Below, piece after piece: positions 42,862 through 52,213 of a stretch of DNA of 64,000 nt. Positions within the stretch are counted from its first letter, which is position 1. Every line of letters begins with the position of its first letter. The stretch comes from Halopseudomonas sp002296055 (GTDB taxonomy: Bacteria > Pseudomonadota > Gammaproteobacteria > Pseudomonadales > Pseudomonadaceae). The notes under the pieces were generated by a model. The model was not told where the DNA came from. It did not search any database and was given only the letters and a program-made list of their open reading frames with translations. Position numbers and translations under genes: made by a program. The stretch lies in assembly GCF_050876985.1 (NCBI RefSeq), contig NZ_JBPAPP010000001.1; one strand, 5' to 3'.

Positions 42862-44501
42862 GCGGTGGCCTCCCACTGCACGTGCACTACTTCAACGGGC
42901 ATGTCGTGCTCCGCGCAGAATGCCAGCCAGCGGCGCTGGTTGTCTTGCAGGCGGTCACCCGGGCCTTTTACCTCAACCATGCAGTAGCGCTGCTCACTCG
43001 GCCAGAATTGGATCAGATCAGGCATGCCGGCGCGGTTGGCACGGATATCCTTGAGCATGCGCTCGCACCATAGCCGCAGGTGGCGGGCGGGAATGCAGCG
43101 CAGCGCAAGGTCGAGCAGGGGCTCATCCAGCAGCCCCCAGAACACAAAAGGCGACTGCAGGCCGTATTTGCTCTGCCAGCGCTGTTTGATGATGGTCGGG
43201 TAGCTGCCGTCATCAATGGCCGCCAGCGCGTCGGCAAAGAGCGACGCCCGGCGGCCGGAAAACTCCGCATCGTGCAAATCAGCCGGCCCGCTCTGGAAGG
43301 GGTGAAAGAAGGCGCCGGGCAGGGGCGCGAAAAGGGCGTCCCAGCAGAGCAGCCCAAACAGGCTGCAGATCAGACCGTTCTCAACAAAAAATACCGGCGC
43401 CTCAGGTTGCGCAAGGTGTTCTGCAACAGCGTGCTCCACACCAAGAGGGTTTGGGCCCGGGAGTGTCAGCAGCCGAGTAGGTGTATCCGCCTCTGGCTGC
43501 GTGGCTGGCAGCGGTTGCGATAATTTGCGCCCCAGACGCTTCAGCGCCCGCTCAAGCAATTGTTGTTCAGCAGCGCTGTGCGGCGCTGCCAGTGCACTGC
43601 TGGCCAGTGCGTATGCCTGCTCGGGTTGATCCAGCCGCTCGTGCAGCCGCACGGCACGTTGACGCGCCTCGCTGTGCTGGCATTGCAGATACAGCGCCAG
43701 CGCTTCTTCTAGCCGCTGCTCGCGCTCAAGCTGTTGCCCAAGTTGAAATCGCAGGCGCTGGTGGCGGCGCTCGATCCAGGGGTTCTCGGTGGCAAAATCA
43801 GCGAACAAGGCCAGCACCTCGGCCACATCATCCCCGGCGTCCAGCTGGTCGCGGCAGCGGCCCAGATAAATGTAATCATCAACGTCTGCGGCGCGGTGGA
43901 AACTGCGAGATTCGATGCAGAAGGGCACCTGTTCGTATTGCTGTACGCCCAGCTCGGACAGTACAAACTCGGTCCAGTCCTGCGACAGGTTGCCAAAAAA
44001 CAGCAGGCGCAGGCGCTCGCACAGCGGGCTGATAGTCAGGCTATACAAGGCGTCTGGCGGAATACCGGGCCACGCGCTCCACGGCCGTGCACTTAACCCT
44101 TGCGCGGCAATCTGATCCAGCAGCGCCTGCTTGCCGAGTTTACCTGCCTGGCTAACCCCCAAATCCAGGTTGGCCAGCTCACTTTTGAGTAGCAGGCGGG
44201 CGAGGGCGTCAACCTCGATGGGCTGGTCTGTTACCAACCAGCCCTGCTCAAGCAGGGGCTGCGCCGCCTGCTCGATATCACCGATTTCCGCATAGGCCAA
44301 ACGGCTGGCGCGAAAGTGGTCACCCTTGCGCATGATCAAACGTACCAGTAGCGCGCGCGACGGTTCGGGCTGCTGCGTAAACGCCTGCACAAAGGCGTGC
44401 TCGTCTGCACTCAGCAGGTCCGCGTAGCGCGTACCAACCCAGTCCAGAACGAACTCAAAGTTGCGCAGGTAGTAAAAGTCGGTGGCGAGCAGTTCGGGCA
44501 T
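42858..44501 (-). CDS. FAN1-type structure-specific nuclease (VRR-NUC domain)
   Basis: A 547-residue nuclease. The N-terminus (MPELLATDFYYLRNFEFVLDWV) and SAP-like DNA-binding middle match bacterial FAN1, and the C-terminal VRR-NUC domain has the active-site pattern Pro-Asp495 ... Glu510-Val-Lys512 (PDLIQFWP, CMVEVKGPGDRLQDNQ). FAN1 cuts 5' flaps and removes interstrand cross-links. The ATG at 44501 gives the family N-terminus; the frame is open further upstream but does not look like the family. The stop overlaps the helicase start, so a stable complex is likely. Confidence 0.9.
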   Translation of the reverse strand: MPELLATDFYYLRNFEFVLDWVGTRYADLLSADEHAFVQAFTQQPEPSRALLVRLIMRKGDHFRASRLAYAEIGDIEQAAQPLLEQGWLVTDQPIEVDALARLLLKSELANLDLGVSQAGKLGKQALLDQIAAQGLSARPWSAWPGIPPDALYSLTISPLCERLRLLFFGNLSQDWTEFVLSELGVQQYEQVPFCIESRSFHRAADVDDYIYLGRCRDQLDAGDDVAEVLALFADFATENPWIERRHQRLRFQLGQQLEREQRLEEALALYLQCQHSEARQRAVRLHERLDQPEQAYALASSALAAPHSAAEQQLLERALKRLGRKLSQPLPATQPEADTPTRLLTLPGPNPLGVEHAVAEHLAQPEAPVFFVENGLICSLFGLLCWDALFAPLPGAFFHPFQSGPADLHDAEFSGRRASLFADALAAIDDGSYPTIIKQRWQSKYGLQSPFVFWGLLDEPLLDLALRCIPARHLRLWCERMLKDIRANRAGMPDLIQFWPSEQRYCMVEVKGPGDRLQDNQRRWLAFCAEHDMPVEVVHVQWEATA

Positions 44502-44689
44502 CACGAAATAACGGATACTGGTTGAATGTCCAGCATTGTGCGCACCTGCACCCGTTAATTCAAGCCGCGCAGACCAGCGGCAGCCAAGCGCTGAATGACG
44601 GAACATAGTGTTGAGCGCAGCATGCTTGCCGCCCGGGGCGCCAGCCCCTACCGTGTGGGATTGCACAACAACAAGAACAGGACAGCCCA

Positions 44690-45997
44690 ATGACTCTGAT
44701 GCACGGCTTTCAACCACGCGCCAGTCGCCGCCTGTACGCAGCGGCCGATAACGCCCCCGATTTGCCAGCACCCGACAGCGTACGCTACGAGCAGCTCGGT
44801 TACATGCGCGGCTTTCCGCCAGCGCCGGAGAAGCAGGTAACGCGTAGCGACTATCTGGTGCAGTACCCCAAACTGCGCTGGGCCTTCCAGCACATGCGCG
44901 AGCTGATTCCCTCGCGGCAAGTCAGACGTGGTGCTGCTGCGCTCAGCGTGCTTGAGGCGGGTGAAGATCAGAGCGCAGCTATCAATGCAATGCCAGTTGA
45001 GCTACGTGATGGCAGTACTATCGACTTTGCCGAGTTTTTGCTGCGCAGCTACACCGACGCCTGCATCATCCTGCACCGCGGCAAGATCATCTTTGAGCAT
45101 TACCCCAACCAGCCAGACCCGCTAAGCCCGCATATGCTGTGGTCGGTCAGCAAGTCGTTTACCGGGCTGATTGCGGCGCTGCTGGTAGCGGAGGGCACGC
45201 TGGATGCCCAAGCCCAAGTCACCGACATTATCCCCGAGCTGGCAGACTCCGGCTGGCGCGGCGCGAGCGTGCAGCAGGTGCTGGATATGACGGCGGACAT
45301 CAAGTACTCCGAAGTTTACGCCGACGGCACCTCCGACGTTATTCATTACGGACTGTCTGCCGGCATCACCCAGTCACCGGAGTGGACCGGGCCCACCAGC
45401 CTGTACGGCTACTTGCCCAGCATTGGCGCAGCGCGCGAACACGGGCGCTACTTCGCCTATCGCACCGTGCATACCGAGGTATTGGGCTGGCTGATTCGTC
45501 GTACCAGCGGACAGGATGTCGCCACGCTTATCGGCGAGCGGATCTGGAGCAAGCTCGGCGCCGAGGAAGACGCACTCATGCTGCTCGACCCAACCGGTAC
45601 CGAGTGGGCTGGCGCCGGCCTTAACGCCACCCTGCGCGACCTGGCGCGCTTTGCCGAGATGCTGCGCAGCGGCGGTTGCTGGAACGGTGAGCAGATCATT
45701 CCCGAAGCGATCATCAACGACATTCGCGGCGGTGCCGACAAAGCCGCCTTTGCCGGCTTTGGCCGGCGCGGTATGGAAGGCTACTCCTATCACAACCAGT
45801 GGTGGATCAGTCACAACCCCGACGGTGTGTATGAGGCCATGGGTGTGCACGGGCAGCTGATTCATATCAACCCGGCGGCCGAGCTGACCGTCGTGCGCAC
45901 CGCCTCGCACCCGATTGCCAGCAACGAATTCACGTACGAGATGACTCGCAGCGCATTGGAAGCGCTGGCCGAGTACCTGCGCAAGGCTGGCGTCTGA
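44690..45997 (+). CDS. Serine hydrolase of the beta-lactamase/NylB-like family
   Basis: A 435-residue protein with the S-x-x-K motif Ser152-Val-Ser-Lys155 (WSVSKSFTG), a Tyr motif (YFAYRTVHTEVLG, in place of YSN) and YSYHNQWW, which matches 6-aminohexanoate-dimer hydrolase relatives. No signal peptide, so cytoplasmic. The substrate may be an amide or ester and is not a predicted beta-lactam. ATG 44690 follows AGGACA. It diverges from FAN1. Confidence 0.82.
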   Translation: MTLMHGFQPRASRRLYAAADNAPDLPAPDSVRYEQLGYMRGFPPAPEKQVTRSDYLVQYPKLRWAFQHMRELIPSRQVRRGAAALSVLEAGEDQSAAINAMPVELRDGSTIDFAEFLLRSYTDACIILHRGKIIFEHYPNQPDPLSPHMLWSVSKSFTGLIAALLVAEGTLDAQAQVTDIIPELADSGWRGASVQQVLDMTADIKYSEVYADGTSDVIHYGLSAGITQSPEWTGPTSLYGYLPSIGAAREHGRYFAYRTVHTEVLGWLIRRTSGQDVATLIGERIWSKLGAEEDALMLLDPTGTEWAGAGLNATLRDLARFAEMLRSGGCWNGEQIIPEAIINDIRGGADKAAFAGFGRRGMEGYSYHNQWWISHNPDGVYEAMGVHGQLIHINPAAELTVVRTASHPIASNEFTYEMTRSALEALAEYLRKAGV

Positions 45998-46013
45998 CGG
46001 GCTCTGGAGAATG

Positions 46014-46691
46014 TCAGAGCACGCCGAAGACCTTGCGCGCCACGCTACTGGCGGCGGCCGCAGGGTCTTGGCGGATGCTTGCTTCTTGCTGAGCGATAAC
46101 CTCGAATAGACCGTCCAGCGCCTGTTCGGCTACGTAGCTTTCGATGTTCGCGCTGCTTTGCTCCACCACACCAAAGCTGGCGGCCTGCTGGGCAAAGGCG
46201 TTGTATTGTTGAGCCAGCCCAACCTGGTCGGTCGCTTGCTTGACCACAGGCAGAAACAGCGCCTTGATTTGCTCTCGGCTACTGCCTTCCAGGTAGCGCG
46301 TAGCGGCGTCAGCAGGGCCGGTCAGAATGGTTTTGGCATCACCAAGACTCATGCTGCTGATGGCATCAACAAGAATCTCCTGAGCCTGAGGAACAGCCGC
46401 CTCCGCGGCGCGGTTCATGCTGTCCTCCAACTGGGTAAGCTGGCCGCCCATACCCATCATTTTGAGCGTGCGCGAGGCCGCCCCCAGCTTGCCCGGCAGC
46501 TCAATACGCAGCTGCGGGTTATCGCTAAAACCACCGGATTGGCCAAGCTCCGCTACGGCCGTGCGCGCGCCTTGTGTGAGGGCATCCTTCAGACCGCTGG
46601 CGGTATCCTGCTGGCTAAGGTCCGACAAGGACAACGCCAGCGCGTTGCTGGCTAACAGTAGAGCAGAAACAAAGGTTAACAGGCGCTTCAT
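46014..46691 (-). CDS. DUF4197 exported protein
   Basis: A 225-residue protein with a Sec signal (LLTFVSALLLASNALALS) and the DUF4197 family layout: LSQQDTASGLKDALTQGARTAVAELG, MNRAAEAAVPQAQEILVDAI, GPADAATRYLEGSS and a C-terminal EQALDGLFEVIAQQEASIRQDP. The function is unknown; it is widespread in proteobacteria. The ATG at 46691 follows GGAGAG and begins the signal peptide exactly. Confidence 0.85.
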   Translation of the reverse strand: MKRLLTFVSALLLASNALALSLSDLSQQDTASGLKDALTQGARTAVAELGQSGGFSDNPQLRIELPGKLGAASRTLKMMGMGGQLTQLEDSMNRAAEAAVPQAQEILVDAISSMSLGDAKTILTGPADAATRYLEGSSREQIKALFLPVVKQATDQVGLAQQYNAFAQQAASFGVVEQSSANIESYVAEQALDGLFEVIAQQEASIRQDPAAAASSVARKVFGVL

Positions 46692-47039
46692 GGTCAAGAC
46701 TCTCCAGTGACAGGTATCTGTACGACTGTAGTCCAGCAGCGCGCGGGTCGCGAGGAACGGGGGCAGACCGCTATTTGAGTAGCTGGTTTGAGCGACTTTT
46801 TCGACTATTTGGTAGGAGTGGAGATTACTTATACAGGGCAAGTGTCGTCGACGTCTCAGCTAGATTGAGAATGTGTGGGGGCGGGAAGAAACTCTAAGCT
46901 AACTGAAGGCGCGGACTTTTGGAGAAGGACAGGGGGGAATCCCCTGTCCGCTTGAGTCCACAGTTACCAAGAGCGGGTCGTAAGTGGAGGCTTGTATGTC
47001 GGTAGGCTCATATGAAAGCCGAGGTTTGAATACCTGAGC
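46692..47039. other. Intergenic region with a perfect hairpin
   Basis: No gene seen. GGACAGGGG (46927-46935) and CCCCTGTCC (46941-46949) form a 9-bp stem with a 5-nt loop and no T-run on either strand. It is 90 nt beyond the end of the minus-strand lipoprotein gene and could stop RNA decay. The rest shows nothing notable. Confidence 0.5.
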
Positions 47040-47636
47040 CTAGCTACCGGTCGTAATTTTTTGCACAAAATGCCGGTCCTCAAGTAAATCGGTGACGAGT
47101 TGGTCGATGCTGGATTTAAGCAAGGTGGGGATTTCCACATTTCCGTTCAGAGACGACTTGCTAATGAATGTATCTCTCCAAATGATCTCATTGCTCGCAG
47201 TATCTACCAGGTCCAGCTTGACCATTAACCTAGGCTGGACCGTACCATTCCATGCTCCCATGATGACTGTATAGTCAAACTCTAACAGCTCGCCCTTTAA
47301 TTCCAGCTGCGCCCCAGAGTCGCTAATTGGCAGCTTGGCCTGCTCAAGCCCTTGGGTGATGCCGTCTTTGACAATCTCCGCTACGGGCTTTTCTGCTTGC
47401 CATCCTCCAGTTGTAGTTTGCCCATTCAGATTCTGCATGTTGAGAATCATCCTAGGGTTTCCCATGGCCCGTTCATCTGTAAATTGACCAATGCTCACGG
47501 GAGGTCTTTGGATCTCGCTGAGATTTTGAGTAACAGGCTTGTTGTACCGATAGTTGACACTGACATCATGCACGGTGAACGCGCAGCCAGTGAGGTTGAT
47601 GCAAAGCAGAAGTAGAACAAAAACGGCCTTTTTCAT
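47040..47636 (-). CDS. YajG-like lipoprotein
   Basis: A 198-residue lipoprotein with signal MKKAVFVLLLLCINLTGC (Cys18). The body resembles YajG-type lipoproteins: a short VSVNYRYNKP start, DERAMGNPRMILNMQN and a domain with GITQGLEQAKLPI and LKGELLEFDYTVI. Probably anchored in the outer membrane, function unknown. AT content is higher than in the neighbours, which suggests a different history. Confidence 0.7.
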   Translation of the reverse strand: MKKAVFVLLLLCINLTGCAFTVHDVSVNYRYNKPVTQNLSEIQRPPVSIGQFTDERAMGNPRMILNMQNLNGQTTTGGWQAEKPVAEIVKDGITQGLEQAKLPISDSGAQLELKGELLEFDYTVIMGAWNGTVQPRLMVKLDLVDTASNEIIWRDTFISKSSLNGNVEIPTLLKSSIDQLVTDLLEDRHFVQKITTGS

Positions 47637-47980
47637 GAAGAATCCTTGTTAATGCTATCCGTGTTGTTTTCTTATTTTTCGTTGGTCTGACTCAAACCAA
47701 GCGCCAGATTATCTGTTGTTGCTTGAACTACGGTCAATCCCGCAAATAAACCGTTATCAGCTAGCTCGAAAGATCACTCGGTATCGCAGACTTGCCACCT
47801 ACTAACCTATTAGTTGAACAGGCTTACCGAGCACATTGCTCGCTGTCGCATTGTTTTTTTGGGTTAGGGAAGGGGCAGGGCAGGTTTTGATTTATAACCG
47901 ATTGCTAGACGTTGATGCGGGCAGTACAGCGACCGAGAACGCCCCAAGCATTCTTAATGCTGGAAGCTGAACATAGGTTA
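47637..47980. other. Intergenic region, AT-rich
   Basis: No gene recognised. Composition is clearly richer in A and T than the flanks (for example TTGTTTTCTTATTTTTCG near 47665, and a T-run near 47857). Likely holds the promoter of the lipoprotein gene. Confidence 0.4.
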
Positions 47981-48005
47981 CAAAAGAGGGCGCAGTGCGC
48001 CCTCT
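47981..48005 (-). terminator. Intrinsic terminator of the MFS gene
   Basis: On the minus strand AGAGGGCGCA and TGCGCCCTCT form a perfect 10-bp stem (47985-47994 with 47996-48005), followed by TTTTG. It starts 11 nt after the MFS stop codon. Confidence 0.8.
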
Positions 48006-48015
48006 GGGTGGTTAT

Positions 48016-49482
48016 TTACGCGGTGGCCGGCTTCTCAGCTTGTCTGTCCACCATATCCTTATCCAGGCGGCGCCAGGTCAACAGGAAGCACAGCCCGCTA
48101 GCGGCATAGAGGCAGGCCATGATGACCATGGAGGTTTGCAGGCTTTGCGCATAGACCTGCGCACAGACTTGCTGCAGGTTCTCACCCAGCTGACCGACCA
48201 CTGCGGGGTGGCACTGATTGCGCGCCAGCTCGCCGGACGCGACACCAAGTTCGGCTGCGCCGGATGTGAAGAAGATGTCGGAAACCGCGCCGATAAACAG
48301 CGGACCAAAGCCGTAGCCAAGCAGGTTGACCAACAGCAGCATCACTGCCGTGGCCATGGCGCGCACGCGCATGCTGACCACACCCTGGCCAATGGTGTAT
48401 TGCGCGGCCAGGTAGCCGTACTTCACGAAGCCGCCAATGACCAGACCGGTGGCTGCGTAGAGCAGGCTGTCAGTGGTGAAGGCAAAAATGTAGAAGGGCA
48501 CAGACAGTGTCAGGCCGGCCGCGGGTACCCAGGCAATCGCACCTGGGTGCTTTTTGTAAATCCGGGTCGCCAGCCAGCCGGTGGCGAAGGTGCCGATGGC
48601 GGCGGACAGGGCTACCGGGGTATTGATCCAGATAGCGGCTTGCCCGGCGGTGATTTCGTAGGTGCGGACCAGAAAGAGCGATTGAAACGAGGAGATACCG
48701 TAGCCACAGAAGGCAGCGATGGTGGCACCAGCGGTCATCAGCCAGAACGCGGGCTTGCCCATCAGTTCGTGGATTGCCTCCTTCAGGTTGGCGCGCTCTT
48801 TTGTCTCGGTTTTCGGCGGATCGGTGTAGCCGCGCGGCGGCTCCTTGACCGTCAGCTTGAAAACAATAGCGACCAGCAAGCCCGGTAGGCCGACAACAAA
48901 AAAGGCCGTGCGCCAGTCAAACATGTCGGTAACCCAGCCACCGATTAGGTTCGCGAACATGGTGCCGAGTGTGACGCCCATGGCGTAGAAGCCCAGCGCC
49001 TGGGATCGCTCACGGGGGATGAAGTAATCCGCGATCAGGGAGTTGGCCGGCGGAGTACAGCCCGCCTCACCAATGCCCACGCCAACCCGGCATATCAGCA
49101 GAATCCAGAACGCCCCTATGGTTATCGAGCCAATGGTTACTTCCGTTGCCAGGCCGCAGGCGGCGGTCATCAGCGACCACAGCGCCACGCAAACGGTCAT
49201 GATCCATACGCGATGGCCAACATCGGCAAAGCGGGCCAGCGGGATACCCACGGCGGTGTATAGCAGGGCGAAACCAAAGCCGGTCAGCAACCCAAATTGG
49301 GTGTCGGTTATTTTGAGATCTGGCACCAGATCGGGGCCGACGACGGCGAGCAGGGCGCGGTCGACGAAATTCAGGATGTAGATCAGGGTTAACGCCAACA
49401 GCACATAGTTACGATACGCCTTGGACCCATAGCCGGCCAACTGGCCGTGCCCCTTGTTATCTCCGCCAATGACGGCACTCAT
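48016..49482 (-). CDS. Spinster-like MFS transporter
   Basis: A 488-residue transporter with 12 helices. Marks of the spinster/Spns-like group are YILNFVDRALLAVVGPDL in helix 1, FGLLTGFGFALLYTAVGIPLARFAD, GIGEAGCTPPANSLIADYF and a large periplasmic loop near the C-terminus with two cysteines (NQCHPAVVGQ; QQVCAQVY). Substrates in this group include organic acids and lipids; unknown here. The ATG at 49482 follows AGGGGG. An inverted repeat upstream (49557-49584) is a candidate operator. Confidence 0.83.
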   Translation of the reverse strand: MSAVIGGDNKGHGQLAGYGSKAYRNYVLLALTLIYILNFVDRALLAVVGPDLVPDLKITDTQFGLLTGFGFALLYTAVGIPLARFADVGHRVWIMTVCVALWSLMTAACGLATEVTIGSITIGAFWILLICRVGVGIGEAGCTPPANSLIADYFIPRERSQALGFYAMGVTLGTMFANLIGGWVTDMFDWRTAFFVVGLPGLLVAIVFKLTVKEPPRGYTDPPKTETKERANLKEAIHELMGKPAFWLMTAGATIAAFCGYGISSFQSLFLVRTYEITAGQAAIWINTPVALSAAIGTFATGWLATRIYKKHPGAIAWVPAAGLTLSVPFYIFAFTTDSLLYAATGLVIGGFVKYGYLAAQYTIGQGVVSMRVRAMATAVMLLLVNLLGYGFGPLFIGAVSDIFFTSGAAELGVASGELARNQCHPAVVGQLGENLQQVCAQVYAQSLQTSMVIMACLYAASGLCFLLTWRRLDKDMVDRQAEKPATA

Positions 49483-50079
49483 GGTCAACCCCCTGCTGAA
49501 TATCTTGTTATTGGTAGATGCGGGCTGCAATCAGGCGTGCCTGTTGCTTATCCGCAATCCAATCAGCATATCGAGATATTGGATCGACTGCGGCCCACAG
49601 CGATTGAATATTTGTGAGCGTCTATGTCACAGCTTACACGGCTTAACAGCGCAGCCGCCGAACGGCGAGGCCCGCGAGCCAAACAGCCGTATGAGAGGCC
49701 GGATGCCAATCCACGGTGTAAATGACAGGGTATTAAGGAAGCGCTGGAAAGAAAGGCGTAGGAGTGGCTCTGTTGCCGCTTTCAGGGCTTGAGTCTGACT
49801 GAGTAAGGGCACCTTGCCCGGCCCAGGTCGGAGGGCTGGAAGCACAGGAGGACAAAACCCTGCCAATAACCGCCGTCCCGCAGGTGGGTAAGCACCTGCG
49901 TGCTGCCTTAGTCTAATGCGCTAGTTGGCTTTGCTTTATGGATAAATAAAAACATTTAAAAACAATGGGTTGGCGATTAATTCAACTATTGATTAGAGGC
50001 TGGAAAACAGACGTGAGCGCCGCGTTCTACCAAAGTCTTAGTCTCCAGTTCGCCAGCCCGGTGCTACCGTTACCGGCGT
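49483..50079. other. Long intergenic region before the symporter operon
   Basis: No gene supported. Features: ATCCAAT (49557-49563) inverted to ATTGGAT (49578-49584); a hairpin GCAGGTG-GGTAA-GCACCTGC near 49875; an AT-rich block at 49935-49990 (AAAAACATTTAAAAACAAT) that could bind IHF or act as an UP element; and the symporter promoter and leader. It should hold regulatory sites for both divergent genes. Confidence 0.5.
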
Positions 50080-50093
50080 AATAACAACAACAA
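50080..50093 (+). promoter_or_regulatory. CA motif in the symporter leader (predicted Hfq/Crc site)
   Basis: AATAACAACAACAA contains overlapping AAnAAnAA matches and runs straight into the TGGAG ribosome binding site of the DUF4212 gene (ATG 50105). This is the position at which Hfq with Crc blocks translation of uptake genes in Pseudomonas. Confidence 0.68.
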
Positions 50094-50104
50094 TGGAGAC
50101 GCTA

Positions 50105-50371
50105 ATGTCCATGTCAAAAGAAGAGGCGGCGCGCGGTTACTGGCGTGAAAACCTCAAGCTCATGATGATCCTGCTGGTCGTCTGGTTTGTGGTCTCGTTC
50201 GGTGCTGGAGTGCTGTTTGTCGACCAACTCAATGCCATTACCTTTTTCGGCTTCCCGTTAGGGTTCTGGTTCGCCCAGCAGGGCTCCATCTATGCCTTCG
50301 TGGTGCTCATCTTCGTGTACGTCTGGAAGATGAATCAGCTCGATCGCAAATACGACTTCCACGAAGAATAA
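50105..50371 (+). CDS. DUF4212 small subunit of sodium/solute symporter
   Basis: An 88-residue protein with two helices (MMILLVVWFVVSFGAGVLFV; FWFAQQGSIYAFVVLIFVYV) and the DUF4212 signature FFGFPLGFWFAQQGS. It accompanies the large sodium:solute symporter of the VC_2705 type and is thought to be its small subunit. The start at 50105 follows GGAG; an ATG at 50093 lies inside the ribosome binding site. The gap to the large subunit is 13 nt. Confidence 0.9.
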   Translation: MSMSKEEAARGYWRENLKLMMILLVVWFVVSFGAGVLFVDQLNAITFFGFPLGFWFAQQGSIYAFVVLIFVYVWKMNQLDRKYDFHEE

Positions 50372-50384
50372 GAACAGGAGTCCA

Positions 50385-52154
50385 GTGATGGATACCCAAA
50401 CTCTGATCTATCTGTTTGTCGGGGCGACCTTCGCCCTGTACATCGGTATCGCGATCTGGTCGCGAGCTGGCAGCACCAGCGAGTATTACGTTGCCAGCAA
50501 AGGCGTACACCCCATAGCCAACGGTATGGCCACTGGCGCTGACTGGATGTCTGCCGCATCCTTCATCTCCATGGCCGGTATCATCTCCTTCACCGGGTAT
50601 GACGGCTCTGTGTACCTGATGGGTTGGACCGGTGGCTACGTGCTGCTGGCAATGTGTCTGGCGCCGTACCTGCGCAAGTTCGGCAAGTTCACTGTGCCGG
50701 AGTTTGTCGGTGAGCGTTACTACTCACAGACAGCGCGTGTGGTCGCGGTGATCTGCGTGATCTTCATTTCCTTTACCTACGTAGCAGGCCAGATGCGCGG
50801 TGTCGGCATCGTGTTCTCACGTTACCTGGAAGTGGACATCAACACCGGCGTGATCATCGGTATGGCGATCGTGTTCTTCTACGCGGTGCTTGGCGGTATG
50901 AAGGGCATCACCTACACCCAGGTGGCTCAGTACTGCGTGATGATCTTCGCTTATATGGTTCCGGCCATTTACATCTCCATGCTGATTACCGGCAACCCAA
51001 TCCCGCAGCTGGGCTTTGGTAGCGAGGTGTCAGGTACGGGGCAATCGGTGCTTGAACGGCTGAACGGGCTTGGCGCTGAGTTGGGCTTCGGGGCGTATAC
51101 GGACGGGTCAAAATCGACCATCGACGTATTCTTCATCACCATGGCGCTGATGGTGGGTACTGCCGGTCTGCCCCACGTTATTGTTCGCTTCTTCACTACG
51201 CCGACGGTACGTGACGCTCGTAAATCAGCAGGTTACGCACTGTTGTTCATTGCGATTCTGTACACCACAGCCCCGGCTGTTGCGGCCTTTGCACGCACCA
51301 ACCTGCTGACCTCGGTGCCAAACGTTGCCTATGAGCAAGTGCCGACCTGGCTGAAGACCTGGGAGAACGCGGGCCTGATCGCCTGGCAGGACAAGAACAA
51401 CGACGGCGTGATTCAGTACGGCCCGGGCGCGCCCTTTGTTGGCGCACCTAAGTTCACCGACGAGCGCGGCGCCAATGGCGAACGTCTGCTGAGCAACGAG
51501 CCGACCCCGGCTGCTACCGAGCTGTATGTTGACCGCGACATCATGGTACTGGCCAACCCGGAAATTGCTGAACTGCCGGGCTGGGTAGTGGCGCTGATTG
51601 CTGCCGGTGGTCTGGCGGCGGCGTTGTCTACCGCTGCGGGCTTGCTACTGGTGATTTCGACCTCGGTATCCCATGACCTGCTCAAGAGCAACATGGCACC
51701 GAACATTACCGAGAAACAGGAGCTGCTGGCCGCGCGGGTGGCGGCAGGTGTGGCGATTGCGATCGCCGGTCTGTTCGGGATTTACCCACCAGCCTTTGTG
51801 GCGCAGGTGGTCGCCTTTGCCTTCGGTTTGGCGGCGGCCTCGTTCTTCCCGGTCATCGTCATGGGGATCTTCTCCAAGCGCATGAACAAGGAAGGGGCCA
51901 TCGCCGGTATGGTTGTCGGTCTGACCTTCACCTTCGGTTATATCGTTTACTACAAGTTCATCGACCCGACTGCAACGGCCGAGGACTGGTGGTTTGGTAT
52001 TTCACCGGAAGGCATTGGTACCCTGGGCATGATCTTCAACTTTATCGCTGCGGTAGTAGTGTCTTCCATGACCAAGGCGCCGCCGGAGAAGATTCAGCAC
52101 CTGATCGAGGACATTCGTGTCCCGCGTGGTGCCGGAGCTGCGGTGGATCACTAA
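50385..52154 (+). CDS. Sodium:solute symporter large subunit (VC_2705/ActP-like)
   Basis: A 589-residue SSS-family transporter with about 13 helices. Marks are GMATGADWMSAASFISMAGI, GGYVLLAMCLAPYLRKFGKFTVPEFVGERYYS, GLPHVIVRFFTTPTVRDARKS and a long periplasmic insert around residues 320-385. Family members import acetate, propionate or other monocarboxylates with sodium. It follows DUF4212 in one operon under a CA motif. A cNMP/CBS/nucleotidyltransferase protein and exonuclease that commonly accompany this symporter lie just downstream on the other strand. Confidence 0.9.
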   Translation: MMDTQTLIYLFVGATFALYIGIAIWSRAGSTSEYYVASKGVHPIANGMATGADWMSAASFISMAGIISFTGYDGSVYLMGWTGGYVLLAMCLAPYLRKFGKFTVPEFVGERYYSQTARVVAVICVIFISFTYVAGQMRGVGIVFSRYLEVDINTGVIIGMAIVFFYAVLGGMKGITYTQVAQYCVMIFAYMVPAIYISMLITGNPIPQLGFGSEVSGTGQSVLERLNGLGAELGFGAYTDGSKSTIDVFFITMALMVGTAGLPHVIVRFFTTPTVRDARKSAGYALLFIAILYTTAPAVAAFARTNLLTSVPNVAYEQVPTWLKTWENAGLIAWQDKNNDGVIQYGPGAPFVGAPKFTDERGANGERLLSNEPTPAATELYVDRDIMVLANPEIAELPGWVVALIAAGGLAAALSTAAGLLLVISTSVSHDLLKSNMAPNITEKQELLAARVAAGVAIAIAGLFGIYPPAFVAQVVAFAFGLAAASFFPVIVMGIFSKRMNKEGAIAGMVVGLTFTFGYIVYYKFIDPTATAEDWWFGISPEGIGTLGMIFNFIAAVVVSSMTKAPPEKIQHLIEDIRVPRGAGAAVDH

Positions 52155-52170
52155 TGTGTTGAGTTGAAAC

Positions 52171-52202
52171 AAAAACGCCCCGCAAATGCGGGGCGTTTTT
52201 TA
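52171..52202 (+). terminator. Bidirectional intrinsic terminator
   Basis: AAAACGCCCCGC-AAAT-GCGGGGCGTTTT is a perfect hairpin with T-run on the plus strand and A-run (T on minus) before it. It serves the symporter operon and the convergent FadL-type gene. Confidence 0.92.
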
Positions 52203-52213
52203 TTGGCCAGCTA

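Noticed and set aside
40579..44501. Calling the helicase/nuclease pair an established anti-phage system
   Set aside because: FAN1 and XPD-like proteins are known repair enzymes and no other defence genes are adjacent; kept as a hypothesis only.
48078..48888. Plus-strand frames opposite the spinster-type MFS gene
   Set aside because: They are shadows of a strongly hydrophobic transporter reading on the other strand.
49627..49866. 79-codon minus-strand frame in the long intergenic region
   Set aside because: No ribosome binding site, no family pattern, and it spans sequence likely to be regulatory.
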